The notes beneath the pieces were generated by a model. It was not told the DNA's origin and did not search any database. It saw only the letters and a program-made list of their open reading frames with translations. This document shows positions 16,791-27,127 of a stretch of 64,000 nucleotides of DNA, piece after piece. Numbering within the stretch: position 1 is the first letter of the stretch; every line of letters starts with the position of its first letter. Position numbers and translations under genes: made by a program. Location of the stretch: contig JADJMI010000001.1 in the NCBI GenBank assembly GCA_016709665.1, positions 890,769-954,768 of the forward strand, written 5' to 3'. The stretch is from Betaproteobacteria bacterium. Lineage in GTDB: Bacteria > Pseudomonadota > Gammaproteobacteria > Burkholderiales > Usitatibacteraceae.

Positions 16791-18794
16791 ATGTCCTCCG
16801 CCGCCCCGCAGGTCCCCCACGCCGATCTCGTGAACGCCATCCGCGCCCTCGCCATGGACGCGGTCCAGAAGGCCAACTCGGGCCACCCCGGCATGCCCAT
16901 GGGCATGGCCGAGATCGCCGAGGTGCTCTGGCGCCGGTTCCTGCGGCACAACCCGTCGAACCCGGCCTGGGCGGACCGCGACCGCTTCGTGCTCTCGAAC
17001 GGGCACGGCTCGATGCTGCAGTACGCCCTGCTCCACCTTTCGGGTTACGCGCTCACGATCGACGACCTGAAGGCGTTCCGGCAGCTGCACTCGAAGACGC
17101 CGGGCCACCCGGAGGTGCACGTCACCCCGGGCGTCGAGACGACCACCGGCCCGCTCGGCCAGGGCCTCGCCAACGCCGTGGGCATGGCGCTCGCCGAGCG
17201 GCTCCTCGCCGCCGAGTTCAACCGGCCCGGCCACACCGTCGTCGACCACAACACCTATGCCTTCGCGGGCGATGGCTGCCTGATGGAAGGCATCTCGCAC
17301 GAGGCGTGCTCGCTCGCCGGCACCCTCGAACTGGGCAAGCTGATCGTCCTGTACGACGACAACGGCATCTCCATCGACGGCGAGGTCGAGGGCTGGTTCA
17401 CCGACAACACGCCGATGCGCTTCGCCGCCTACGGCTGGCACGTCATCCCGAACGTCGACGGCCACGACCCGAAGGCCCTCGAGGCCGCCATCGCGGAAGC
17501 GCGCGCGGACGACTCGAAGCCCACCCTCATCTGCTGCAAGACGGTGATCGGCAAGGGCTCGCCGGGCAAGCAGGGCACCGAAGGCGTGCACGGCGCCGCG
17601 CTCGGCGACAAGGAAGTGGCCGCCACCCGCGCGGCCATCGGCTGGCCGCACGCCCCCTTCGAGATCCCGCCGGGCGTCTACGCGGCCTGGGACCAGCGGC
17701 CGCGCGGCGGCGCCCTCGAGGCGGAATGGACGAAGCGCTTCGCGGCGTACGAATCCGCCCACCCGGACCTCGCGAAGGAATTCCGCCGCCGCATGGCCGG
17801 CGACCTGCCGCCCAACTGGGCGTCCGTCGTCGAGGAGATGGTGGCGAAGTCCGTCGCGAAGGGCGAGACCGTCGCCACGCGCAAGGCCTCCCAGATCGCC
17901 ATCGAGGCGATCGCCCCGCACCTGCCCGGCTTCCTGGGCGGCTCCGCGGACCTCACGGGCTCCAACCTCACGAACTGGTCGGGCTCGAAGCCCGTCTCGG
18001 CGAAGCAGGCCGGCAACTACGTGAGCTTCGGCGTGCGCGAGTTCGGCATGGCCGCCATCGGCAACGGCATCGCCCTGCACGGCGGCTTCATTCCCTACTC
18101 GGGCACGTTCCTCACCTTCAGCGACTATTCGCGCAACGCCATCCGCATGGCTGCGCTCATGAAGATCCGCAACCTGTTCGTCTTCACGCACGACTCCATC
18201 GGCCTGGGCGAGGACGGGCCCACGCACCAGTCGGTGGAGCAGGTTGCGAGCCTTCGCCTGATCCCGGGGCTCGATCTCTGGCGGCCCGCGGACACGGTCG
18301 AGACGGCGGTGGCCTGGGCCTGCGCCCTCGAGCGCAAGGACGGCCCGTCGGCCTTCGCCCTGTCTCGCCAGAACGTGCCGTTCCAGGCCCGCACGCCCGG
18401 GGCCGTCGCGGCCATCCGCCGCGGGGGGTATGTGCTCTCCGATGCGGCCGGCGCGAAGGCCGTGATCATCGCCACCGGCTCGGAAGTCGGCCTCGCCATG
18501 GCCGCGCAGAAGGCACTGGCCGAGGGCGGCATCGCGGTTCGCGTCGTTTCCATGCCCTGCACCAGCGTCTTCGACCGGCAGGACGCGGCGTGGCGCGCCG
18601 AGGTTCTGCCGAAGGGCCTGCCGCGCGTGGCCGTCGAGGCGGGCGTCACGGACCTGTGGCGCAAGTACGTGGGCCTGGAAGGCGCGGTGATCGGCGTCGA
18701 CCGCTTCGGCGAATCGGCCCCGGCCGGCGAGGTCTACAAGCTCTTCGGCGTGGACGCGGCGCATGTCGCCGACGCCGTGCGCGCCGTCCTGTAG
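16791..18794 (+). CDS. tkt: transketolase
   Basis: A 667-residue thiamine-diphosphate enzyme moving two-carbon units in the Calvin and pentose phosphate cycles. ThDP/metal-binding region GDGCLMEGISHEA, N-terminal substrate His (SGHPGMPMG) and the pyrimidine-domain segment FTHDSIGLGEDGPTHQ are present. Length is standard. It is 106 bp after cbbP with its own -10-like box, so it may have extra transcription beside operon read-through. Confidence 0.96.
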   Translation: MSSAAPQVPHADLVNAIRALAMDAVQKANSGHPGMPMGMAEIAEVLWRRFLRHNPSNPAWADRDRFVLSNGHGSMLQYALLHLSGYALTIDDLKAFRQLHSKTPGHPEVHVTPGVETTTGPLGQGLANAVGMALAERLLAAEFNRPGHTVVDHNTYAFAGDGCLMEGISHEACSLAGTLELGKLIVLYDDNGISIDGEVEGWFTDNTPMRFAAYGWHVIPNVDGHDPKALEAAIAEARADDSKPTLICCKTVIGKGSPGKQGTEGVHGAALGDKEVAATRAAIGWPHAPFEIPPGVYAAWDQRPRGGALEAEWTKRFAAYESAHPDLAKEFRRRMAGDLPPNWASVVEEMVAKSVAKGETVATRKASQIAIEAIAPHLPGFLGGSADLTGSNLTNWSGSKPVSAKQAGNYVSFGVREFGMAAIGNGIALHGGFIPYSGTFLTFSDYSRNAIRMAALMKIRNLFVFTHDSIGLGEDGPTHQSVEQVASLRLIPGLDLWRPADTVETAVAWACALERKDGPSAFALSRQNVPFQARTPGAVAAIRRGGYVLSDAAGAKAVIIATGSEVGLAMAAQKALAEGGIAVRVVSMPCTSVFDRQDAAWRAEVLPKGLPRVAVEAGVTDLWRKYVGLEGAVIGVDRFGESAPAGEVYKLFGVDAAHVADAVRAVL

Positions 18795-18799
18795 CCATC

Positions 18800-19363
18800 G
18801 TGGGCGACTGGGTCGTCCGCCGCGCGGGGCCCGCCGACGCCGAGGCGCTCCGGCACGTGCATGCCGAGGGCTGGCGCGCCACCTATGCGGGCATCCTCCC
18901 GGCGCTCGCCATCGACCGGGAAGTGAAGCGACGCCGCGCAAGCGGCTGGGGTCCCGTCCTCGTCGAGCAGGGCCTCGCCGCCGTGCTCGTGGCCGAATCC
19001 CGCGAAACCGGCATCGTCGGATTCGCCGCCGTGGGCGATCCGCGCGAGTCCATCGCGGACCTCGAGGCCGAGATCGCCGAGCTCTACGTGCTGCCCGCCC
19101 ACCAGGGCCGCGGTGCCGGGCGCGCGCTCGTCGAGTCCGCGGCGCGCCATTTCATCCGCCACGGGCTCTTCGGCTTCTACGTGTGGGTGCTGCGCTCGAA
19201 CCGGGCGCGCTTCTTCTACGAGGCCCTGGGCGGCGAGCCCGTCCTCGAGAAGACCGGCGCCGTCGGCGGCCACCCCTACGGCCTCGTCGCCTACGCCTGG
19301 CACGACCTCACGCGGCTCGTCACCGGCGCCGATGCCCCGGGTGCCCTGCCTCCCATCGGCTAA
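18800..19363 (+). CDS. GNAT family N-acetyltransferase
   Basis: A 187-residue acetyltransferase with the acetyl-CoA motif LPAHQGRGAGRALVE and C-terminal signature FYEALGGEPV. The substrate cannot be told. GTG at 18800 is the only sensible start after the tkt stop (18794). Upstream in frame there is only transketolase sequence. Wedged between tkt and gap, it is probably a passenger of the operon. Confidence 0.8.
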   Translation: MGDWVVRRAGPADAEALRHVHAEGWRATYAGILPALAIDREVKRRRASGWGPVLVEQGLAAVLVAESRETGIVGFAAVGDPRESIADLEAEIAELYVLPAHQGRGAGRALVESAARHFIRHGLFGFYVWVLRSNRARFFYEALGGEPVLEKTGAVGGHPYGLVAYAWHDLTRLVTGADAPGALPPIG

Positions 19364-19366
19364 AAT
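19361..19366 (+). promoter_or_regulatory. -10-like TAAAAT upstream of gap
   Basis: TAAAAT overlaps the stop codon of the acetyltransferase and lies 43 bp before the gap ATG. It fits the -10 form seen elsewhere in this window. No convincing -35. Confidence 0.4.
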
Positions 19367-19408
19367 AGCGGTTTTCGCGCACTCGTCACCACTCCCGGAG
19401 CCTCCCCC

Positions 19409-20419
19409 ATGACTATCCGCGTCGCCATCAACGGCTACGGCCGCATCGGCCGAAACATCCTGCGTGCCCACTACGAAGGCGGCAAGCGCCACGACATCGA
19501 GATCGTCGCGATCAACGACCTGGGCAACGCCGAGACGAACGCCCACCTCACGCGCCACGACACGGCCCACGGCAGGTTCCCGTTCAAGGTCGACGTCGAC
19601 GGCGACGCCATGGTGGTGAGCGGCGACCGCATCCGCGTGCTGGCACAGCGCGACCCCTCGAAGCTCCCCTGGGGCGAACTCGGCGTCGATGTCGTGCTCG
19701 AATGCACGGGCCTCTTCACGACCAAGGAGAAGGCGGGCCTGCACCTGGCCGGCGGCGCGAAGAAGGTCATCATCTCCGCCCCGGGCGGCAAGGACGTCGA
19801 CGCGACCGTCGTCTACGGCGTGAACCACGGCACGCTCAAGGCGGCGCACACCGTCATCTCGAACGCCTCGTGCACCACGAACTGCCTGGCGCCGCTGGTG
19901 AAGCCGCTGCACGAGAAGATCGGCCTCGTGACGGGCCTCATGACCACCATCCACGCCTACACGAACGACCAGGTGCTCACGGACGTCTACCACGAGGACC
20001 TTCGCCGCGCCCGCTCGGCCACCATGTCGATGATCCCGACCAAGACGGGTGCCGCCGCCGCGGTGGGCCTGGTGCTGCCGGAGCTCAACGGCAAGCTCGA
20101 CGGCTACGCCATCCGCGTGCCCACCATCAACGTCTCGGTCGTGGACCTCTCCTTCATCGCCGCGCGCGACACGACGGTGGACGAGGTGAACGCGATCATG
20201 AAGGAAGCCGCCGACGGCCCCCTCAAGGGCATCCTGAACTACAACAAGGCGCCGCTCGTGTCGATCGACTTCAACCACGACCCGGCGTCCTCCACGTTCG
20301 ACTCGACGCTCACGAAGGTCTCGGGCCGGCTCGTGAAGGTGTCGAGCTGGTATGACAACGAGTGGGGCTTTTCGAACCGCATGCTGGACACCACCGTCGC
20401 CCTGATGTCCGCCAAGTAA
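19409..20419 (+). CDS. gap: glyceraldehyde-3-phosphate dehydrogenase, type I
   Basis: A 336-residue dehydrogenase. The NAD(P)-binding start is INGYGRIGRNILRA and the catalytic cysteine is in SNASCTTNCLAPL. It reduces 1,3-bisphosphoglycerate in the Calvin cycle and runs the reverse reaction in glycolysis. CGGAG precedes the ATG. First of gap-pgk-pyk. Confidence 0.96.
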   Translation: MTIRVAINGYGRIGRNILRAHYEGGKRHDIEIVAINDLGNAETNAHLTRHDTAHGRFPFKVDVDGDAMVVSGDRIRVLAQRDPSKLPWGELGVDVVLECTGLFTTKEKAGLHLAGGAKKVIISAPGGKDVDATVVYGVNHGTLKAAHTVISNASCTTNCLAPLVKPLHEKIGLVTGLMTTIHAYTNDQVLTDVYHEDLRRARSATMSMIPTKTGAAAAVGLVLPELNGKLDGYAIRVPTINVSVVDLSFIAARDTTVDEVNAIMKEAADGPLKGILNYNKAPLVSIDFNHDPASSTFDSTLTKVSGRLVKVSSWYDNEWGFSNRMLDTTVALMSAK

Positions 20420-20428
20420 GGAAATGCC

Positions 20429-21610
<1,182 letters not shown>

Positions 21611-21664
21611 TCCCGTCTTCGGCATCGGGTTACACTCCGCGCTCAGCAACGAGAGGAGTCCCGC

Positions 21665-23098
21665 ATGCTCAGAAGCACCAAGATCGTCGCCACGCTCGGC
21701 CCCGCGTCGAGCGAGCCCGCCGTCCTGGAAAGGATGTTCCGTGCCGGCGTCGACGTCGTGCGCCTGAACTTCTCCCACGGCACCGCCGCGGACCACGAGG
21801 CGCGCGCCAACCTCGTGCGCGAGACCTGCCGCAAGGTGGGCCGCGCCGTGGGCATCATGGGCGACCTGCAGGGCCCCAAGATCCGCGTGGGCAGGTTCAA
21901 GGACGGCAAGACGCTGCTCAAGCCCGGCGAGCGCTTCATCCTCGACGCGACGCTCGAGCTGGGCGACCACGAGGGCGTCGGCCTCGACTACAAGGAGCTG
22001 CCCGACGACGTGGAGGAGGGCGACGTCCTCCTCCTGGACGACGGCAAGATCGTGCTCGACGTGAACGAGGTGCGCGGCAGCGCCATCGCCTGCATCGTGC
22101 GCCACGGGGGCGTCCTGTCGAACAACAAGGGCATCAACCGCCAGGGCGGGGGCCTCACCGCCGCCGCCCTGACGTCCAAGGACATCGAGGACATCGGCAC
22201 CGCGGCGAAGCTCAACGTCGACTACCTCGCGGTCTCCTTCCCCAAGAGCGGCGCCGACATGTACATGGCCAAGGAGCTGCTGCGCGCCCGCGGCGGCCAC
22301 GCGCTCCTCATCGCCAAGATCGAGCGCGCGGAGGCGATTCCCGCGCTCGAGGAGATCATGAGGGCCTGCGACGGCATCATGGTCGCGCGCGGCGACCTCG
22401 CCGTGGAAGTGGGTGACGCGTCGGTGCCCGCCCTGCAGAAGCGCATGATCCGGCAGGCGCGCGAGCTCAACAAGCTCACCATCACCGCCACGCAGATGAT
22501 GGAATCGATGATCTCCTCGCCCGTGCCCACGCGCGCGGAAGTCTCCGACGTCGCCAACGCGGTGCTCGACGGCACGGATGCCGTGATGCTCTCGGCCGAG
22601 AGCGCCTCGGGCCAGTACCCGGTCGAGACGATCGAGGCCATGAGCCGCATCTGCGTCGAGGCCGAGAAGTCGATGCCCGTCGCCCTCGAGCGCGAGTTCC
22701 TCGACCGCGTCTTCACCCGCGTGGACCAGTCCATCGCCATGGGCGCGCTCTTCACGGCCTTCCACCTCAAGGTGAAGGCCATCGCCTCGCTCACCGAATC
22801 GGGCTCGACGGCCCTGTGGATGAGCCGGCTGAACTGCGGCGTGCCCATCTACGCCCTCACCTCGCAGCCCAACACGCACTACCGCACGACGCTCTTCCGC
22901 GACGTGTACCCGCTGCAGGTGAAGTACGTCGGCCACGACCGCGAGGAGCTGCTCGCCGAGGCCGAGCGCGTGCTCGTGAAGAGCGGCGTGGTGGAGATGG
23001 GCGACCTCATCGTGATCACGATCGGCGAGCCCATCGGCAAGGCGGGCGGCACCAACACGCTCAAGATCGTGAAGGTCGGCGACCACCTCAAGTCGTAG
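21665..23098 (+). CDS. pyk: pyruvate kinase
   Basis: A 477-residue pyruvate kinase with barrel-domain start STKIVATLGPASS, signature IARIERAEAI-type LIAKIERAEAIPALEEIM, GDLAVEVG and TATQMMESM. The C-terminal effector domain is complete. GAGAGGAGT gives the ribosome site. A GTTACACT -10-like box lies in the 54-bp gap after pgk. The stop codon faces the next gene's stop (TAGCGCTA). Confidence 0.95.
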   Translation: MLRSTKIVATLGPASSEPAVLERMFRAGVDVVRLNFSHGTAADHEARANLVRETCRKVGRAVGIMGDLQGPKIRVGRFKDGKTLLKPGERFILDATLELGDHEGVGLDYKELPDDVEEGDVLLLDDGKIVLDVNEVRGSAIACIVRHGGVLSNNKGINRQGGGLTAAALTSKDIEDIGTAAKLNVDYLAVSFPKSGADMYMAKELLRARGGHALLIAKIERAEAIPALEEIMRACDGIMVARGDLAVEVGDASVPALQKRMIRQARELNKLTITATQMMESMISSPVPTRAEVSDVANAVLDGTDAVMLSAESASGQYPVETIEAMSRICVEAEKSMPVALEREFLDRVFTRVDQSIAMGALFTAFHLKVKAIASLTESGSTALWMSRLNCGVPIYALTSQPNTHYRTTLFRDVYPLQVKYVGHDREELLAEAERVLVKSGVVEMGDLIVITIGEPIGKAGGTNTLKIVKVGDHLKS

Positions 23099-23100
23099 CG

Positions 23101-23409
23101 CTACTGGGCGAAGGCGATGCCCATCACCTCGGTCCAGGTGCGGCATTCGTCGGCGCCCGCGCGGCGGCGATCGGCGACGAGGGTCTCGATCTTGCTCACG
23201 AGCTCGCGCTTGCGCTCGATCTCCGAGGGCCCCCTGGCCGGCAGTTCGCGGGCCGTGGCGAGGCCCTGGTCGACGGCCTTCCGGCAGTTCTCCTTCTGGC
23301 GCGCGACGCACTCGGGCGTCGTCTTCTCGTGGCAGGGGTCCCGGGCGAAGGCGAGCACGGGGTCGGCCAGGAAGAGGACGAGGGCGAACAGCGGCGCGGC
23401 GCAAGCCAT
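23101..23409 (-). CDS. small periplasmic four-cysteine protein
   Basis: A 102-residue protein with a signal peptide (MACAAPLFALVLFLADPVLAFA) and a mature part of about 80 residues. The mature part has four cysteines (RDPC, PEC, ENC, DEC), consistent with two disulfides, and a charged helical middle. ATG at 23409 is chosen because the signal peptide begins there. I do not recognise a family. Convergent with pyk and following the propeller gene by 14 nt, probably one transcript with it. Confidence 0.7.
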   Translation of the reverse strand: MACAAPLFALVLFLADPVLAFARDPCHEKTTPECVARQKENCRKAVDQGLATARELPARGPSEIERKRELVSKIETLVADRRRAGADECRTWTEVMGIAFAQ

Positions 23410-23423
23410 GGCCCGGTGCCCTT

Positions 23424-24731
23424 TCAACGCGGACGGTGCGTGAACCACGCGAGGAACGCGGTGCCGTCCGCGCGCCGGTCGATGAAGATCCCCTCGCCCG
23501 CGCGCGACTGCCCGCCCCACCACTGGCCGTTCACCCAGCTCCTGTCGGCATGGTCCACGCCACGCTCGCGGCAGCGCTGCGTGCCCTCGTCCTCGAAGAA
23601 GCGCGTGAGGTCATAGCCGCCGGCGCCGAAGCCCGCCGAGTCCGCTCCCGTCGAATTCCACGCGAACCGCGCTGTGGTGCACGTGAGGATCTCGAAGCGG
23701 ATCGTGCCCCAGCGCTTGATGGCGAGCTCCGAGAACTTGAGTTCCGGCCCGAAGGCCGTGCCCGAAGCCGTGTAGGCCGTCGCGATGTCGAGGACGCGAC
23801 CGGCGAACGTCGCGTCGCCCACCACCCAGAATTGCGAGCCCACCTGCGAGGCATCGACCGTCGATGCCGCCTTCGCGATCACCGCGACGAAGACCGGCCC
23901 CGAGACGCGGCCCGGCGGTATCACCGTCGCGAGCGTCGCGCCGCTGGCCGGGTCGATCTTGACCACGCCTTCGCCGTCCACGACGAGCAGGTTGCCGTCG
24001 GGCGCGAAATCGATCCCGGTGGGACGCGAAAGACCGGCGCGCAACTGAGCCAGATCCCCCGTCGCGAGCGTCCAGCGAAGCAGCTGCCCCGAGCCTTCCG
24101 CCGTGACGTAGAAGCCCGTGCCGTCCTTCGTGGGTAGCAGGCCCCGCGTGTTGCGGATGCCGCCCGCGCGGGGCGCGAGCGCCTCCGAGGCGACCCCGGT
24201 TCGCGGATCCCACTTCACGACGTTGTGCGTGTCGTAGCCGGGCACGTAGAGGTTGCCGTCGGGGCCGAAGCTCATCCCGTTGTCCGGCCCGCCCAGCCCT
24301 CCGGAGCGCGCCGCGAAGATCGCCCCCTCCGCGGCGCCCGTGGCGGAGAAGCGCCTCACGTCCTGGCTGCGATAGCCGGCCACGTAGACCTTTCCGGCCG
24401 GGTCGAACACCATCCCGGTCGGCCCGATGGGCCCGGTGGCGGCGAACTCGCCGACGTACGCCAGCGTGTCGTTGCGGTACCGGAGGATCTGCGAGGTCTC
24501 CTCGCTGACCACGTAGAGGAACCCGTCGGGCCCGAGGCGCACGGCCATGGCGCCCTGGATGCGGGTGCGCGTGTCGAGGTCCTGCAGGTACGCGCCGGTG
24601 CAGGCGTCGAAGACATGGACGGTGGAGAAGTAGCCGCTCACGAAAAGTCGCGAGCCGCAGGCGGCTTGGGCCAGGGCGGCGGCGGGCGCGAAAAGCGCGG
24701 CGAGCAGGAGCAGCAGGGCGAAGCGGGCCAT
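23424..24731 (-). CDS. secreted NHL/SMP-30-like beta-propeller with C-terminal W-rich tail
   Basis: A 435-residue exported protein. Signal peptide ends near ALAQA. Residues about 30-300 contain repeated blades of the type GPDGFLYV, DPAGKVYVAGY, GPDGNLYVPGY, APDGNLLVVDG, so a beta-propeller of the SMP-30/NHL sort. The last 40 residues (NGQWWGGQSRAGEGIFIDRR...AFLAWFTHR) resemble the tail domains of the proteins at 29742-30602 and 50643-52415. Role unknown. Divergent from the CadC-like regulator. Confidence 0.75.
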   Translation of the reverse strand: MARFALLLLLAALFAPAAALAQAACGSRLFVSGYFSTVHVFDACTGAYLQDLDTRTRIQGAMAVRLGPDGFLYVVSEETSQILRYRNDTLAYVGEFAATGPIGPTGMVFDPAGKVYVAGYRSQDVRRFSATGAAEGAIFAARSGGLGGPDNGMSFGPDGNLYVPGYDTHNVVKWDPRTGVASEALAPRAGGIRNTRGLLPTKDGTGFYVTAEGSGQLLRWTLATGDLAQLRAGLSRPTGIDFAPDGNLLVVDGEGVVKIDPASGATLATVIPPGRVSGPVFVAVIAKAASTVDASQVGSQFWVVGDATFAGRVLDIATAYTASGTAFGPELKFSELAIKRWGTIRFEILTCTTARFAWNSTGADSAGFGAGGYDLTRFFEDEGTQRCRERGVDHADRSWVNGQWWGGQSRAGEGIFIDRRADGTAFLAWFTHRPR

Positions 24732-24868
24732 CGGCGGTCACTCCAGGGGTCGAAAGTCCCGCAGGATCGCGCCCGGCCACCGCCCGCGCCCGCCCGGGAA
24801 TCTCCGTTTTTTCTCCGATTTGCCTTCCGGTCCCGGCCCCGCCGGGAGCGAGGGCCTAGAATCCCGCC

Positions 24869-27010
24869 ATGTCCGGACCGCCCCCCGCCTCCCGCCTCCC
24901 GGCCCGCCTTCGCGTGGGCGAGTTCGAGGTTTTCCCGGACTCGCACGAACTGGCCGGGCCGGCTGGCGTCCAGCGCATCCGCCCGCTCATCATGGCCGTG
25001 CTCCTGCGGCTGGCGGCCGAGCCCGGGCAGGTGGTGACGCGCGAACGGCTCCTCGCCGACGTGTGGCCCCGGCGCATGGTGAACGACGAGGTGCTCTCGC
25101 GGGCCATCGCGGAATTGCGAACCGCCCTGGGCGACGACGCGCGCCAGGCGCGTTACATCGAGACGCTGCCCAAGGCGGGTTACCGGCTGGTCGCCGTGGT
25201 GGAGCCCGTGGGCGAGGCGCCCGCGACGGTCGAAGTCCCCCTCGCGGCAAGGAAGGAAGCGCCCGCCGTGCCGGGCCGCACGCATCCGGCTTTCGTCGGC
25301 ATCGCCGTTCTCGCCTTCCTGGCCGTGCTCGCCGCCGGTTTCGCGGCCCTGCGGCTGGACCCCGAACCGGGCGCGGAGCTGGCCGGGATCCTCGCCGCCG
25401 CCCAGCCGCTCACGTCGGATCTTTCCCTCGAGCTCAGCCCGCGCTTTTCACCCGACGGCACGCGCGCCGCGTTCGTCGTGGCCGATGGCGACGAAAGCCG
25501 CATCGCGATCCAGTCCCTCGACGGCAGCCCGCGGCGTCTCATCGGCGAGCCGGGCGCCGTACGGCAGTCGCCGGTGTTCTTTCCGGATGGCCGCCGCATC
25601 GCCTTCTGGTTCGCGCAGGGCGGCGACTGCGCCCTGGTCGAATACGACCTGGATTCGGGCTCGAAGCGGGACATCGTCGGTTGCGCCGCCCAGCCGCGCC
25701 CGCGATTCGACCTCGCGCCGGACGGCAAGCGGCTCGCGGTCACCGCCACCCACCGAGCGCAGTTTCCCGCGGGAATCGCGATCGTGGACGTGGCGAGCGG
25801 CGAAGTCCGCCATCTCACGAAGCCCGAGCCCGGCGAAGGCGACGACATCCACCCGCGCTTCAGTCCCGACGGAAAGCGGATCGTGTTCTTCCGGGGCACC
25901 GCCTCGCACCGGCGCGCATGGCTCGTCGATGCGGACGACCCCGCGAGCGCGAAGCCGGCTTCCGCCCTCGAAGGGCTCACCTACGGCAGCGCTTGGCTGG
26001 GGCCCGACGGCCCGCTCGTCGTCGCGGCGGACTGGCTGGGCTTTCGCGCGCTGACCCTCCTGGACCTCGGCACGGGCCGGGCGCGGCTTCTCGGGGCGCG
26101 GGGCGCCCGCTTTCCCGACGTGAGCCCGTCGGGCGACGTCGTGTTCGAGAACGCCGTCTACCAGGCGAACCTCTGGCTCGCCGACGCGACGGACGAGACG
26201 GCCGCGCCACAGCCCCTGTGGCCTTCGACGCGTTACACGAGCCAGCCCGAGTTTTCCCCCGACGGCACTCGCCTCGCGTTCGGCTCCAATCGCGAAGGCC
26301 TGGAGGCCATCTACGTCGGCATCCTCGGCGCGCCGGGCGACCCCGCGAAGCTGCCCCTGCCCACGGACCACCGCTTCATCCGGCCGCACTGGTCCGCCGA
26401 CGGCAAGCACCTCTACGCCGTGCGCATTCCCGTCGGCGCCCTGAAGGCGGCGGTGCAGCACGCCGTTCGCGTGTCGGTGCCCGAAGGCCGGGTGGAGGTG
26501 CTCGACCACCTGGGCACGTCGGTGAACTCGGTGCGACCCTCGCCCGACGGGAAGTGGCTCTACGTCGGCGAGATCGCCGGCAATGCCATGCGCATCTCCC
26601 GCGCGAGGGCCGGCACCGCCGAGAAGCCCGAACGGCTGCCGCTTCCGGTGGTCGGCGAGTTCCAGCTCGACGCCGAGCGCCTCGTCTTCACGCAACCCAA
26701 CCTCGCCGGTGCGACGAGCTGCTCCCTGCCCGAGCTCACCTGCGAGCGCATCGACGTCGCGCTGGACGACGGGACCCGCTTCGACTGGCTGCTGGCGGGC
26801 CGGTCGTTGTGGTTCCCGGTGCGCGCGCCCGGCGGGCGGCAGCTCGCGCGCTACGACCTCGTCGAGGGGAGGCTGGCCGAGCGCCGGGCGTTCGCGCCGA
26901 CCGCCAACGGCCTCGCGATCGCCGCGAGCCCCGACGGCAAGCGCCTCGCCATCGCGCGGGAGGACGCCCCCGCCATCGACCTCATGATCGCGCGCGCGGC
27001 CCGGCGCTGA
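24869..27010 (+). CDS. CadC-like membrane regulator with periplasmic propeller
   Basis: A 713-residue one-component regulator. An OmpR/CadC-type winged helix (about residues 12-110, with RERLLADVWPRRMVNDEVLSRAIAELR) is joined by one membrane helix (about 143-165, FVGIAVLAFLAVLAAGFAAL) to a long TolB/WD40-like propeller with repeated PDGxR blades (FSPDGTRAAF, FPDGRRIAF, FSPDGKRIVFF). DNA binding would be cytosolic and sensing periplasmic. The signal is unknown. It may regulate the divergent propeller gene, 137 bp away. Confidence 0.85.
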   Translation: MSGPPPASRLPARLRVGEFEVFPDSHELAGPAGVQRIRPLIMAVLLRLAAEPGQVVTRERLLADVWPRRMVNDEVLSRAIAELRTALGDDARQARYIETLPKAGYRLVAVVEPVGEAPATVEVPLAARKEAPAVPGRTHPAFVGIAVLAFLAVLAAGFAALRLDPEPGAELAGILAAAQPLTSDLSLELSPRFSPDGTRAAFVVADGDESRIAIQSLDGSPRRLIGEPGAVRQSPVFFPDGRRIAFWFAQGGDCALVEYDLDSGSKRDIVGCAAQPRPRFDLAPDGKRLAVTATHRAQFPAGIAIVDVASGEVRHLTKPEPGEGDDIHPRFSPDGKRIVFFRGTASHRRAWLVDADDPASAKPASALEGLTYGSAWLGPDGPLVVAADWLGFRALTLLDLGTGRARLLGARGARFPDVSPSGDVVFENAVYQANLWLADATDETAAPQPLWPSTRYTSQPEFSPDGTRLAFGSNREGLEAIYVGILGAPGDPAKLPLPTDHRFIRPHWSADGKHLYAVRIPVGALKAAVQHAVRVSVPEGRVEVLDHLGTSVNSVRPSPDGKWLYVGEIAGNAMRISRARAGTAEKPERLPLPVVGEFQLDAERLVFTQPNLAGATSCSLPELTCERIDVALDDGTRFDWLLAGRSLWFPVRAPGGRQLARYDLVEGRLAERRAFAPTANGLAIAASPDGKRLAIAREDAPAIDLMIARAARR

Positions 27011-27061
27011 GCGCGGGGGGGCAGCCGGGCCCGAATCAAGGCGCGAAAGGCGTCACACTGA

Positions 27062-27067
27062 TAAAAT
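27062..27067 (+). promoter_or_regulatory. -10-like TAAAAT upstream of fba
   Basis: ACTGATAAAATCGG lies 61 bp before the fba ATG; this is the same core as before tkt and the protease at 50643. It would let fba be transcribed apart from pyk. Confidence 0.45.
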
Positions 27068-27127
27068 CGGTTCCTGTCCCCGACCCGTCCGACGGGCCGC
27101 GCCGCGCATACCCCCTGGAGGATCAAA

